DNA from: Verrucomicrobiia bacterium
GTDB lineage: Bacteria > Verrucomicrobiota > Verrucomicrobiia > Opitutales > Cerasicoccaceae
Assembly: GCA_030425485.1 (NCBI GenBank)
Contig: JAUIAM010000006.1
Coordinates: forward strand, 144,275 to 208,274
Length of the DNA: 64,000 bases
Direction: 5' to 3'
In this document: positions 50,821 to 59,569 of the stretch, in pieces
Layout of the letters: the number at the start of each line of letters is the position of its first letter
How positions within the stretch are numbered: position 1 is the stretch's first letter
The notes under the pieces: generated by a model
Databases searched by the model: none
Told to the model about the DNA's origin: nothing
Seen by the model: the letters and a program-made list of their open reading frames with translations, nothing else
Position numbers and translations under genes: made by a program

Positions 50821-52152
50821 CTAGAGCTCGCTGGCTGACAGTGTCTTAGACCACAGCTCGACGCCGTCCGCGTCGTAGACGGTCACGGTCAGTTCGCGGG
50901 CATCCTCGGGGCCGTGAAAGCCGAGCGTGGCAAACTGGCGTTGAAAGGTCGCGGTGCTGGGGACGCGGTGGTAGTTGAGCTCGTCGGTTTCCGTGGCCGG
51001 ACGCCCGGTCAGGGGGCCAAGCGTTAGCTCATAGGCATCACTCGCACCGGCCCGCACCAACTTGGTGAATTCGCCGAAGTCCTTGCCTCCGCTGACGAAG
51101 AACAGGCCCTCAACCTCAGCCCAGGTGATGCGCTCGATGAACTTGTCCCGCTCCTGGGCAGCGGCCTTTAAATGCAGCGGGCTGTCGGCCGGGTTGAGCA
51201 TGGGTGAGCCCATCACGATGACCTTAAACGTGGCTGTGCTCTTGCGCAGGGACTCGAGCAGCCACTTGAACTGCGTTTCGCCCACGATCTCACGCTTTGA
51301 CTCGGTCAGCGCGGTCAGGTCGCGAAAGGTGCGGTCGTCCAGAAGGAAAAATTCTGCATCGGCCCAGCGGATTGAGCAGGCATTGCCGATCTCGTCCACC
51401 AACTCGTGCTGCGGGTTGGCCCAGTGTTGCTGGAAGGACTCTGTGGCATTACCCTGGCCCTGGTAGTAGCGGTCTGCCTCGGACGGGCCGTAGTCGTGCG
51501 TGCTCCAAACGGCGACGTTGTGCACGCTGCCGAGTAGGGGTTGCAGTTCGGGCTGGGCGCGGTTGTGCCAGTAGCGGGCCTGGATGCCCGTGCGCGAGCC
51601 CCAGTCGGCTTCGCGGAGGTAGATGTTGTTCCCCAACCAGATCATGAGCTCGGGCTGCTTGGCCAGGATAGCGAGAAAAATGTTGTAGCCGTCGCCGGGG
51701 ATCCGGTTGGGCGGGTCAAAGGGGCGGTCGTTGACATAGTTTCCGCCACCGAGGGCGACAGTGAAGTCCGGCGGCGGGGTGCGGTCACGGTAGTCTGGCA
51801 GCGTCTGGAAATGCGCTTCGTAAGGCAGGGTAACAGTGGTGCCATCGATGAGTATGGCGTAGTCATAGGTCGTGCCGGGAGTCAGGCGTCCGGCAATCAG
51901 TGTAGCGGTGTAATTGTCTGCGTGGGTCGTCTCGACAACCGGACTGATAACCCGCTGGTCGGGATTGCCCTGCGGCCAGTAGGCGAGCTGTACGCTGGCC
52001 GGGGCCGTCGTCTGTACCCATACGGCGACTTCGCGCATCTCCGAGTAGCCGACCATCGGTCCGGCGTGCAGGCCCTGCTCAGGGGCGGCGGCGTACAGGT
52101 TGGCTGCGGTGAGCAGGCTTATCAAAAAAGTAAAGGGGGTAAAACGAGTCAT
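50821..52152 (-). CDS. PhoD-like protein with degenerate active-site motifs
   Basis: The 443-residue exported protein (signal peptide FTPFTFLISLLTAANLYAA) has the PhoD/alkaline-phosphatase-D layout: an N-terminal fibronectin-like domain, then the metallophosphatase region. Family consensus motifs are changed: LG-N-NIYLRE near residue 172 (family GDNxY), VW-ST-HDYGPSEADR near 217 (family WDDHDxGPN) and FVSG-GK-DFGEF near 355 (family SGDRHxxEL). FFLLDDRTFRDL is retained. Several metal-ligand residues appear replaced, so it may be inactive or altered in metal use. ATG 52152 is used; the longer frame crosses the tRNA. Confidence 0.85.
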   Translation of the reverse strand: MTRFTPFTFLISLLTAANLYAAAPEQGLHAGPMVGYSEMREVAVWVQTTAPASVQLAYWPQGNPDQRVISPVVETTHADNYTATLIAGRLTPGTTYDYAILIDGTTVTLPYEAHFQTLPDYRDRTPPPDFTVALGGGNYVNDRPFDPPNRIPGDGYNIFLAILAKQPELMIWLGNNIYLREADWGSRTGIQARYWHNRAQPELQPLLGSVHNVAVWSTHDYGPSEADRYYQGQGNATESFQQHWANPQHELVDEIGNACSIRWADAEFFLLDDRTFRDLTALTESKREIVGETQFKWLLESLRKSTATFKVIVMGSPMLNPADSPLHLKAAAQERDKFIERITWAEVEGLFFVSGGKDFGEFTKLVRAGASDAYELTLGPLTGRPATETDELNYHRVPSTATFQRQFATLGFHGPEDARELTVTVYDADGVELWSKTLSASEL

Positions 52153-52283
52153 GCTTTGTCTTAAAAAGATTGCCCGACTCGAAGCCGGGTCAAGGGCATA
52201 CCTTAATCTATCACCTGATTCATTGCCCTGCGGCGAATCGCCTTTACACTGCTGCGTTGCGGCCCTAGCGTCCTTTCTTTTAC

Positions 52284-52358
52284 GCGGGCGTCGTATAACG
52301 GCTATTATGTGGGCTTCCCAAGCCTGAGATGAGGGTTCGATTCCCTCCGCCCGCACCA
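52284..52358 (+). tRNA. tRNA-Gly (anticodon CCC), CCA encoded
   Basis: The acceptor arm GCGGGCG (52284-52290) pairs with CGCCCGC (52348-52354). A T arm GAGGG-TTCGATT-CCCTC and an anticodon loop TT-CCC-AA (anticodon 52317-52319) are present. The discriminator base A is followed by an encoded CCA. The D arm is short but acceptable for tRNA-Gly. Its 3' end marks the boundary to the carbohydrate locus. Confidence 0.95.
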
Positions 52359-52359
52359 C

Positions 52360-53030
52360 TGCTTTTTGGGGTGTTTAATACGCGGACCGGGCGGAAAAGC
52401 TGCTCTTTAGCCAGGTGAGCCGCGTTGGCGGAATATTATTCGAATCGTATATGTTCTGGAAGGCACTCGAATTCTCATTTCTGACCCCTATGGCTGGTTG
52501 TCGTTTTCTGCTTCATCTGTAGGTCGGTAAGGGACGGTTATATTAGCGCATTTTAAGAAATATTGTGTCCGCAGATTTCGCAGATTCACACAGATGATTC
52601 CGGGGTTATCCGTGAACATCTGTGTGATCCGTGGTTAAAATATAGAGACATCTCCGGCTACATTTTTATTTAAACTGTCCCTAAAACGTTACAGGGGGAA
52701 GCGAGGAGAGGCGATAGGGGCTATTGGCGGCTCGTTACTACGTGGGCTTTTATATGGCTTTTGGGCTTTTCAATGTTTGTGATATGGGTGTATGCGAATT
52801 TGAGTTAAAGTGCCCTGCTCGGTTTCCACCTATGATTGATAACACGTTGGTAGGGGCGGCTGCCCTCAGTTCGTGGCTGCTCATCGGGCAGGATGGCAGC
52901 TACCGATCTGGGCGACTTCACGCACACATTGCCGGGGGCGTGGACTGAGTATCACCTGCGATTAAGAGACGGGATTTGTAATTGGGCAGCAAGCGCTTGT
53001 GAGTCTGTGAAAAAATAATCTTTACTTTAA
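52360..53030. repeat. Gene-free 670-bp spacer after tRNA-Gly with an inverted repeat
   Basis: No convincing gene lies here. From 52569 GCAGATTTCGCAGATTCACA and following bases form a known type of dispersed repeat: CACACAGATG (52587-52596) pairs with CATCTGTGTG (52617-52626). A single GGGGCggctGCCC module occurs near 52855. Frames up to 74 codons exist but lack start/RBS support and sensible composition. The sequence from 52630 to 53030 shows nothing else recognisable. Confidence 0.6.
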
Positions 53031-53057
53031 TTGATACGTATTTATGATGCGTATCAA
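53031..53057. promoter_or_regulatory. Candidate LacI-family operators at the locus start
   Basis: TTGATACG (53031-53038) and CGTATCAA (53050-53057) are perfect inverted arms. Each arm also belongs to a local palindrome: tGATACGTATt (53031-53043) and TGATgCGTATCA (53045-53056). The right site overlaps the ATGATG start of the DUF4838 gene, so binding could block both transcription and initiation. A third ATACGTAT site lies at 59503. Confidence 0.6.
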
Positions 53058-55551
53058 CGAAATGAGAAAAGCGCTTTCACCTATTATTTATCAGCCTTTC
53101 GCGTGGTTCGCCTCTGCCGCGCTTTTTGCCTGCCTGCTGGCGTCAACGCTGGGGGCACAAACCGCCTTCACCTGGGGAACGGACGCGGGGATCGTCTTGG
53201 GGGAAGGCTTGGCCGCAGATCCCGAAGGGCAGGTGGCCGTGGAGCGCTTGTCCGGGCTCCTGGAGCGGGTCACGGGCGAGACGGTGGAAGCAAATGCACC
53301 GAAGGAGAAAAATATTGTCCTGGGGCTGGTCGGAGATTTTCCGCAGGTCGTGGAGGGGACATCCCTGTCGGCTACGGATCGTTTTGGCCGAGAGGGCTAT
53401 CTGCTGCGTTCGTCGGAGACTACGCTTTACCTCATCGGGGCCAGTCCGCTGGCGGTGCAGCAGGGGGTGGCCGATCTGGCCTATCGCTGGGGCTACCGCT
53501 TGTTTTTCCCCACCCGTACTTGGGAGATTTTGCCCGCGCCCGGGGATTTGAGTGTAGCCGTTGATGCGGTGGAGTCGCCGGCCTACTATGCGCGGGATCT
53601 GTTTGATGTGAACTTTCTGGAAGGTGAGCGGGAGCTGTATGAGCGCTGGCGGGCCTGGAATCGACTGGGCTCAGGCTTTCTGCTCAACACCAAGCATGCC
53701 TATGACGGGATTTACCACAGGAACCGGGAAGCCTTTTCCGGTCACCCCGAGTACTTCGCGGAGGTGGATGGCGAACGCACGCCGGATGCTGCATACAAAA
53801 AGTTCAATGTGTCCAATCCAGAACTGCAGGCCATCGTGATCGACGATGCCTGGGAGCGCTTTGACGCACCCTCGGCCCGTGACTCTATCAGCATGGACCC
53901 GAGCGATTTTGGAGGCTGGGATAATACGGGCGAGGCTTCAGCGGAGTGGGGCTCGCCTACGAATCAAGCGGTGAGCCTGGCAAATCTCGTTGCCAGTGAG
54001 GTCGCTGATGTGGATGGCAAGTACGTCGGTATGTACGCCTATTACCAGCACCAGTACCCGCCAACGATTCCGGTGGAGGAAAACCTGATCGTGAGCTTTG
54101 CCACACGGTTCCTGGCCGTCGATCGCGACTTGATGGTGTCGATTGCGGATTGGCGTCAGCAGGGGTTGAAGTGGGTTGGCATTCGCGACTACGCCTCATT
54201 CTGGCCGTGGGACCTCGCTATGCCGGGGCGCTCGCAGGGCGGAAATCTCGCCTACCTTGAGGATTCTATCCGCATGTTTTACGCGAACGGGGCGCGCTTC
54301 TATACTTCGGAAACGGAGAGCGCCTGGGGGGCTTACGGGCTGGGCAGCTATGTGACGGCCCGTCTCCTGTGGAACCCGCAAGAGGATGTGGATGCTATCG
54401 TGAGCGATTTTCTGGAAAAGAGTTTTGGCCCGGCCTCTGGTGAGATGGCGCGCTTCTATGATATGCTCAATGGCGAGGCTTCCGTGCTGGCCCGCCAGCG
54501 TACCGCTGCGGATTATTACGCTGTTCTACTCGATGCCTATAAGGCGGCGAGGGGGCATGCCGATGCACGCCAGCGGATTGTGGAGTTGCTGGCTTATGTG
54601 CGCTACATTGAACTTTTCTGTCAGTTAGAGATTGCCCCGCAGGAGCAAAAGCAGGCACGTCTGGAGGAGCTTTATCGTTGGGTGTTTCGTATCTCTTCCA
54701 TGCAGATGGTGCCGACGCGGGCCATCGCCTTTCGCCCGCGCTTGGGGGGCATCCTTTACATGTACAGTGGCCTTGAGCATCCGAGTGAGTCGGAGCGCAA
54801 AGCTATGCTAGCCGCCGGACAGGCTGAAGGCGTGGATGAGGAGGCTCTGCTTGACATTGCTCGCCAGGCGGTGGAGCAGAGCTCGCCGGTGACATGGCCG
54901 GACCTCCCGGTAGTCGATCAGGCGACGAGCAGTCCGAATCTGCGCTACAATGCCGGGTTCCTTGTGCCAATGCGTGCGCATGAACAAGTGGATATCGACC
55001 TTAGCCTGCGCTTGTACGGTTTCTCATGGTTGCCCCGCTATGCCGTTGTCGATCCCGACGGTGACGTAGTTGCTCGCGGGCGGGTCGGGTCTCTGCGGGA
55101 GACGATAACGCTATCGAGCGAGGAGGCCGGTAGCTACCGACTGATTTTTGAGCCCACGCTGATTTTGGTTCAGGCGGAATCCTCGCGCTCGTTCGCCCTG
55201 TTGCCGTCGGTTGATTTCCACAACATGGAGATGGTAAAGTTTACCGGTAGTCTGTTCTTTGCTTCCCCTCCGGGCGAGGCGATGCAAATCGCTGTTGGCG
55301 GGCAGGCGAGCGGGGAGAAAACCAGCGTGCGCCTAAGTAGCGGGACGGAGGTTGCCTTGGCGCAGTCGGACGCTGCCTCGGGTGATGATCCCCTCGTCTA
55401 CACCCTGGATGAGGATGAGGCCGTCGAGAGCTATGAGCTAGAGCTTGGGCGGCCCAAGGACGGCTCTTTGGAGGATCAGTTTTTGCGTTTTCAGGGGGCG
55501 GCTGTCCCCGTCCTTTACCTGCATGCAGAGGGGGCAAAAACGGATGATTAA
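53044..55551 (+). CDS. Exported DUF4838 protein with GH67N-like N-terminal domain
   Basis: The 835-residue protein has a signal peptide (FAWFASAALFACLLASTLGA). Residues 40-170 resemble the N-terminal domain of GH67 alpha-glucuronidases (AVERLSGLLERVTGETVEA and LIGASPLAVQQGVADLAYRW), followed by a DUF4838 catalytic-like barrel with HPEYFAEVDGERTPDAAYKK, DSISMDPSDFGGWDN, GMYAYYQHQYPPTI and DSIRMFYANGARFYTSETES. A beta-rich C-terminal part begins about residue 620. DUF4838 proteins belong to polysaccharide-degradation loci; the substrate is unknown. It heads the LacI-controlled locus. Confidence 0.8.
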   Translation: MMRINEMRKALSPIIYQPFAWFASAALFACLLASTLGAQTAFTWGTDAGIVLGEGLAADPEGQVAVERLSGLLERVTGETVEANAPKEKNIVLGLVGDFPQVVEGTSLSATDRFGREGYLLRSSETTLYLIGASPLAVQQGVADLAYRWGYRLFFPTRTWEILPAPGDLSVAVDAVESPAYYARDLFDVNFLEGERELYERWRAWNRLGSGFLLNTKHAYDGIYHRNREAFSGHPEYFAEVDGERTPDAAYKKFNVSNPELQAIVIDDAWERFDAPSARDSISMDPSDFGGWDNTGEASAEWGSPTNQAVSLANLVASEVADVDGKYVGMYAYYQHQYPPTIPVEENLIVSFATRFLAVDRDLMVSIADWRQQGLKWVGIRDYASFWPWDLAMPGRSQGGNLAYLEDSIRMFYANGARFYTSETESAWGAYGLGSYVTARLLWNPQEDVDAIVSDFLEKSFGPASGEMARFYDMLNGEASVLARQRTAADYYAVLLDAYKAARGHADARQRIVELLAYVRYIELFCQLEIAPQEQKQARLEELYRWVFRISSMQMVPTRAIAFRPRLGGILYMYSGLEHPSESERKAMLAAGQAEGVDEEALLDIARQAVEQSSPVTWPDLPVVDQATSSPNLRYNAGFLVPMRAHEQVDIDLSLRLYGFSWLPRYAVVDPDGDVVARGRVGSLRETITLSSEEAGSYRLIFEPTLILVQAESSRSFALLPSVDFHNMEMVKFTGSLFFASPPGEAMQIAVGGQASGEKTSVRLSSGTEVALAQSDAASGDDPLVYTLDEDEAVESYELELGRPKDGSLEDQFLRFQGAAVPVLYLHAEGAKTDD

Positions 55552-55589
55552 ACTGGTCAGATTATCACCCAATTGCGTTTTGTATTCTC

Positions 55590-56885
55590 ATGCCTAGAAA
55601 AGCTAAAAAAAGAGTGACGGGCCGGTATTCACCGACTCAGAAAGACATCGCTGAGGCGCTTGGACTCGCGCAGTCCACCGTGGCCATGGCTTTGAGTTCG
55701 AAGCACGACCACAAGTTGTTGGCAGAGACGGTCGAGCGTGTGCGCAGCTACGCAAAGAAGGTGGGCTATCATCCGCAGCGCTACGCGCAGTTGATGCAGG
55801 GCGGTTCGAGTCGCATCATCGGCGTGGTGGCCAGGCTGAATATCTATGCTGCCAATCATGAGCTGATTTCGCTGCTTTCCAACGAGCTTACGGGCATTGG
55901 CTATCGGATCATCCTGGTGGATCCGTCCTGGTTCGGCGATAACCATGAGTTGGTCTGCACCTATCTGCTCGACCACGGGGTTGAGGGAGTGATCTTGTGC
56001 AACCTGACGCAGGTGGAAGATGCGCACACGCTCTACAAGCTGCTTCCCTCCGCGCTGCCAAAGGTTTCACTTCAGAGCTCACTTGAGCCGATACCCAACA
56101 TCTGGGGCAGCATTGAATCGGCTTTTTATGCACTCACGCGTTTGCACCTGGCACTGGGTTCGCGTCGGTTGGCTTTGCTCCTGACGTTTCGGGACAAGGG
56201 CTATCTGGCCAAACCTGCCTGGACGGTGACGTCTCGCGTGAAGGGGTTCGCCCGGGCCATCCAGGAGGTTGGTGGTCGCTTGTGCGCGGAGGATATCGTG
56301 CGCGAAATGATGGAGCTCCCGAAGTGCCATAGCCTGTCGCAACGGGACGGCGCGGCTATCATCGGTGAGATCATCCAGCCCGAACGACTCCCTACCATCA
56401 ACAATGCCTATGAGAACGGCTACCATGAGATGATGGGGTGGATCGATCGCGATGACCTGCCGGATTCCGTGATCTGTGCCAATGATGACCACGCCATCGG
56501 CGTACTGGGGGCCTGCGCCCAACGCGGTGTCGAGGTGCCGGCGACCCTGAAAGTGAGTGGCCACGATGACACCTTGCCCGGGCGCTATGCCACTGTGCCG
56601 CTCTCGACGGTGCGTATCGGCATGAAGGCAATGGCCCAGCATGCAGCCCGCTCGATCATTGAGTTGGTCAATAATCCCACCAGCACGGCCATTCCCGCAA
56701 TGACTAACCTGCCGAACGAAATCATCGTAAAGCGTTCTATGGGCGAACCTGAAGTCCTGCGCGCGCTTAGCCGGGACCCTGCTTTTCAAGAGATCGAAGG
56801 CAATCGCATTATCTGGCCCGACAGCGATAGCCTGGACACGGGCTCGGCCGTTGCGCCAAACAAAGGAAGGCGAGAGCATTCATGA
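55590..56885 (+). CDS. LacI/GalR-family transcriptional regulator
   Basis: The 431-residue regulator has the LacI HTH at residues 11-60 (TQKDIAEALGLAQSTVAMAL, then the hinge helix region RYAQLMQGGSS) and a periplasmic-binding-protein-like sensor domain (RIIGVVARLNIYAANHELIS, VEGVILCNL, DSVICANDDHAIGVLGACA, ATLKVSGHDDTLPGRYATVP). The last residues extend beyond normal LacI length by about 60. It starts 38 bp after the DUF4838 gene and its stop overlaps the start of the FAD oxidoreductase gene by ATGA. ATACGTAT palindromes in the locus are its likely operators. Confidence 0.93.
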   Translation: MPRKAKKRVTGRYSPTQKDIAEALGLAQSTVAMALSSKHDHKLLAETVERVRSYAKKVGYHPQRYAQLMQGGSSRIIGVVARLNIYAANHELISLLSNELTGIGYRIILVDPSWFGDNHELVCTYLLDHGVEGVILCNLTQVEDAHTLYKLLPSALPKVSLQSSLEPIPNIWGSIESAFYALTRLHLALGSRRLALLLTFRDKGYLAKPAWTVTSRVKGFARAIQEVGGRLCAEDIVREMMELPKCHSLSQRDGAAIIGEIIQPERLPTINNAYENGYHEMMGWIDRDDLPDSVICANDDHAIGVLGACAQRGVEVPATLKVSGHDDTLPGRYATVPLSTVRIGMKAMAQHAARSIIELVNNPTSTAIPAMTNLPNEIIVKRSMGEPEVLRALSRDPAFQEIEGNRIIWPDSDSLDTGSAVAPNKGRREHS

Positions 56886-58192
56886 GCGAAACGTTTGACA
56901 TTATCGTGGCGGGGGGTGGTCCCGCTGGCGTGTGCGCCGCTCTGGCAGCCGCACGGCGAGGCAGCCGCGTGGCCCTCATCGAGCGTCACCCCGTGCTTGG
57001 GGGCATGGGCACCGCCGCGCTGGTCAATAATTTTTGCAACGCCTACCACGATGGCGAACGCTTCATCATCGGCGGCATCTTTGCCGAAATCCGCAGCGCA
57101 CTGATCGCCCGCGATGCGCTTTACGTGACGCACAAACTCGAGCCGTATAACCATAAGGTTTTCCAGGACGTGCTTACGGCCCTTTGCCGAGAGGCGGGTG
57201 TGCAACTCTTTTTACAGAGCAGCATTAAGCGGGTTGCGTTTTCCGACACAGGAGAGGTCGCTGTCGATCTGGATGAAGGGGCGAGCTTGCGGGGCAAGGT
57301 CGCGGTGGATGCGACGGGAGATGCCGTGCTCGCGGCCAACGCGGGCGTGCCCATGCTGACACGCGCTGAGGGGCGACGCCTGCCCATGCCGTTGACCCTT
57401 TGTTACCTCATCGGACCCGTCAACCTTGAGCGTGTGCGCGAGCAGCTTCCGGAGATCATACAGCGAGATGATTCAGGCAAAGAATACCTCTACCTCGGCC
57501 CCCAGCGAAAGTTGTCCGATTGGGTGCGCACTGCGCGTGAGCGTGGAGAGTTAACTATCCCGCGCGATCGGATCGCCGTTGCTTACTCTGTGCCGCAGAT
57601 GGAGGATCAAGTCGCAGTCAACTTTGGCCGTATCGCGGTCAGTGATCCGTCGGATGCCGGGCAACTCAAACAGGCTGAAGCAGAGGGGCTGCGGCAGATG
57701 GAGGAAGGAGAGCGCTTCTTCCGCCGTTACGTTCCCGGGTTTGAAGATGTCAAGGTGACCGAGCGGGCGCTGCAAATCGGCGTTCGCGAATCCCGCCAGA
57801 TCGAAGGCCGCTACGTGCTTCGGGGGGACGATGTGCTGGAGTGCCGACAATGCGAAGACGTCGTAGCCCAGTGCTGCTACTCGGTGGATATTCACGAGCC
57901 GGATTCAGACAAGACTACGATGGTCAAGCTGCCGCACGGCAAACACTTTGATATTCCCCTGCGGAGTTTAATCCCCGCGGCGGGGCCGGCGGGCCTGATT
58001 GTTGCTGGCCGCTGCATCAGTGCCGATACCACGGCGATGAGCTCGTTCCGCGTCTCGCCCTCGGTCATGGCCATCGGCGAGGCCGCCGGGGTAACCGCGG
58101 CATTGGCCGTACGCGAAGGCAAGCCTGTGGCTGGTGTTTCCGCCGCTGCCGTACAGGACGAACTTCGCAAGGGAGGAGCCATTTTAGCGTAA
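56882..58192 (+). CDS. FAD-dependent oxidoreductase (PF12831-like)
   Basis: The 436-residue protein starts with FDIIVAGGGPAGVCAALAAA (GxGxxG FAD dinucleotide fold), then RVALIERHPVLGGMGTAALV, the GGMG-type loop usual for FAD_oxidored proteins of carbohydrate loci. KVAVDATGDAVLAANAGVPM is the second FAD motif, and PAGLIVAGRCISADTTAMSS with VMAIGEAAGVTAALAV completes the domain. There is no signal peptide. It overlaps the lacI stop (ATGA) and the next gene's start (TAATG), so it is in a tight operon. Its substrate is probably a sugar or uronate but is unidentified. Confidence 0.85.
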   Translation: MSETFDIIVAGGGPAGVCAALAAARRGSRVALIERHPVLGGMGTAALVNNFCNAYHDGERFIIGGIFAEIRSALIARDALYVTHKLEPYNHKVFQDVLTALCREAGVQLFLQSSIKRVAFSDTGEVAVDLDEGASLRGKVAVDATGDAVLAANAGVPMLTRAEGRRLPMPLTLCYLIGPVNLERVREQLPEIIQRDDSGKEYLYLGPQRKLSDWVRTARERGELTIPRDRIAVAYSVPQMEDQVAVNFGRIAVSDPSDAGQLKQAEAEGLRQMEEGERFFRRYVPGFEDVKVTERALQIGVRESRQIEGRYVLRGDDVLECRQCEDVVAQCCYSVDIHEPDSDKTTMVKLPHGKHFDIPLRSLIPAAGPAGLIVAGRCISADTTAMSSFRVSPSVMAIGEAAGVTAALAVREGKPVAGVSAAAVQDELRKGGAILA

Positions 58193-59505
58193 TGAAAAAG
58201 TTCACACATCGATTCTCCGCACTCTGTAACAGCGAGAGGAGCCTGGCCGTCATTGACCGGGAAAAGGTACTTGAGTCCCTCCGGGGTGTAGCTGCCTGGA
58301 TGGACAGTGCGGCTGTGGCGGCAAAAACTCCGGGCAAGTGCTGCCGCAACGCACTCTACCATGAAGATGGCAGTGTGACATGGATGTACCCGAACAGCAA
58401 TACGGCTGAGGTCATCTCCGCCTGGATCGATCTTTCCGAGGCATTGGAAGAATCTGACATGCTAGCTCGCGCGGTGAGCTATGCGGACACCATGCTGAAG
58501 GACCCGGTGCGCGGTATTTATGGCGACCCGGCTCACCCGGAGGCTCACGGGCTTCCCTGGTATTGGACCGACGGCGGCACCTACGGGGCGATCTACGCGA
58601 TGCGCATTCCTGTCCACTTTAAACGGCTGTACGACATAACTGGAGATGAGCGCTACCGTAGTGCGTGCGAACAGGTCGGGCGGATGATGTTGGCTCGACA
58701 GCTTGACAGCGGCATCGTCTCGGCGGCCTGGGACCCCGCCATCGGCTGGATGCACGAAGTAAGGATCGGGAGCCGGACGCTTTACGGGGTGGCAACATTT
58801 GCCCTGCTCAACCAGATGACTGGGGAGCCGGCTTTTGCGCAGGGGTATGAAAAAAGCGTGGATGCTTTGTTGGCGATGCAGAACCCGGACGGTTCGTATT
58901 TTCAGATGCATGACCCGCGGACCCGGTCTGAAATCGATAGCTCGATCAAGATGCACTTTTGCTCCTACCTCTTAAACGGGATGCGCGTGGCGTATGAAAT
59001 CACCAACGATTCCCGGCTGGTTGAATGCGCCAAACGGCTGGCGGATCACTTGGCAGGTGTTTTCTATTACCGTCACGCGGTGCCCTACTGCACGGGCGTG
59101 GTGGGAGAACCTGCTGACCAGACCGAGGCCGAGAGTTCCATTCAGGATGCCTGCGACGGGTTGCAGTGGTTGGCAGAAGTGACGGGCGAGCCAGTCTATT
59201 GGGATGTTGCCCTCAAATTGTGGACGGAAGCATGGCTGCACCAGATGCCGCTCGACCGTTCGTCCGGCTGGGCCGGGGCGATTCTGAGAGGAATAAAACC
59301 GGACCAGAGCGAAACGCCGGCCGGGGTGCCGGAAAATCGCCTTCACCTGCACTATGCCCCAAGCTCAATTGCCCGCAGCGACTTGTGGTTCGCGGTGAAC
59401 CACGTGGCTGCTTCGCGCCGACTGTTGAGCTGGCTGGATAGCGCAGTGGCCTCCTCGCTGGATGCAGGCGTGGATACTCAACCTTTTTTATATGCAAAAA
59501 AATGA
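58192..59505 (+). CDS. Six-hairpin glycosidase-like protein
   Basis: The 437-residue soluble protein is almost all helical with repeated hairpin-like units (VISAWIDLSEALEESDMLAR, PVHFKRLYDITGDERYRSAC, YGVATFALLNQMTGEPAFAQ, GYEKSVDALLAMQNPDGSYF, LVECAKRLADHLAG). This pattern fits an (alpha/alpha)6 barrel of the GH88/GH105/GH127 kind and the helices lie in a carbohydrate operon. The family and catalytic residues are not certain. It overlaps the FAD gene by one base. No signal peptide is seen, so it would act on imported oligosaccharides. Confidence 0.7.
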   Translation: MKKFTHRFSALCNSERSLAVIDREKVLESLRGVAAWMDSAAVAAKTPGKCCRNALYHEDGSVTWMYPNSNTAEVISAWIDLSEALEESDMLARAVSYADTMLKDPVRGIYGDPAHPEAHGLPWYWTDGGTYGAIYAMRIPVHFKRLYDITGDERYRSACEQVGRMMLARQLDSGIVSAAWDPAIGWMHEVRIGSRTLYGVATFALLNQMTGEPAFAQGYEKSVDALLAMQNPDGSYFQMHDPRTRSEIDSSIKMHFCSYLLNGMRVAYEITNDSRLVECAKRLADHLAGVFYYRHAVPYCTGVVGEPADQTEAESSIQDACDGLQWLAEVTGEPVYWDVALKLWTEAWLHQMPLDRSSGWAGAILRGIKPDQSETPAGVPENRLHLHYAPSSIARSDLWFAVNHVAASRRLLSWLDSAVASSLDAGVDTQPFLYAKK

Positions 59506-59515
59506 TACGTATTGA
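59501..59515. promoter_or_regulatory. Candidate LacI-family operator upstream of the PEP-CTERM gene
   Basis: AATGATACGTATTGA has a perfect ATACGTAT core and shares TGATACGTATT with the site at 53032. It overlaps the stop codon of the six-hairpin gene and lies 55 bp upstream of the next start, where a promoter for the PEP-CTERM gene would be expected. Confidence 0.55.
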
Positions 59516-59569
59516 AGGACTGCTCACGTGTGAGCAAGGCAACTTTTTTAACCCATAAAAAGGAATAAC

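Noticed and set aside
52724..52948. 74-codon plus-strand frame in the spacer after tRNA-Gly.
   Set aside because: No ribosome-binding site, odd composition and no family resemblance; it includes a hairpin repeat module.
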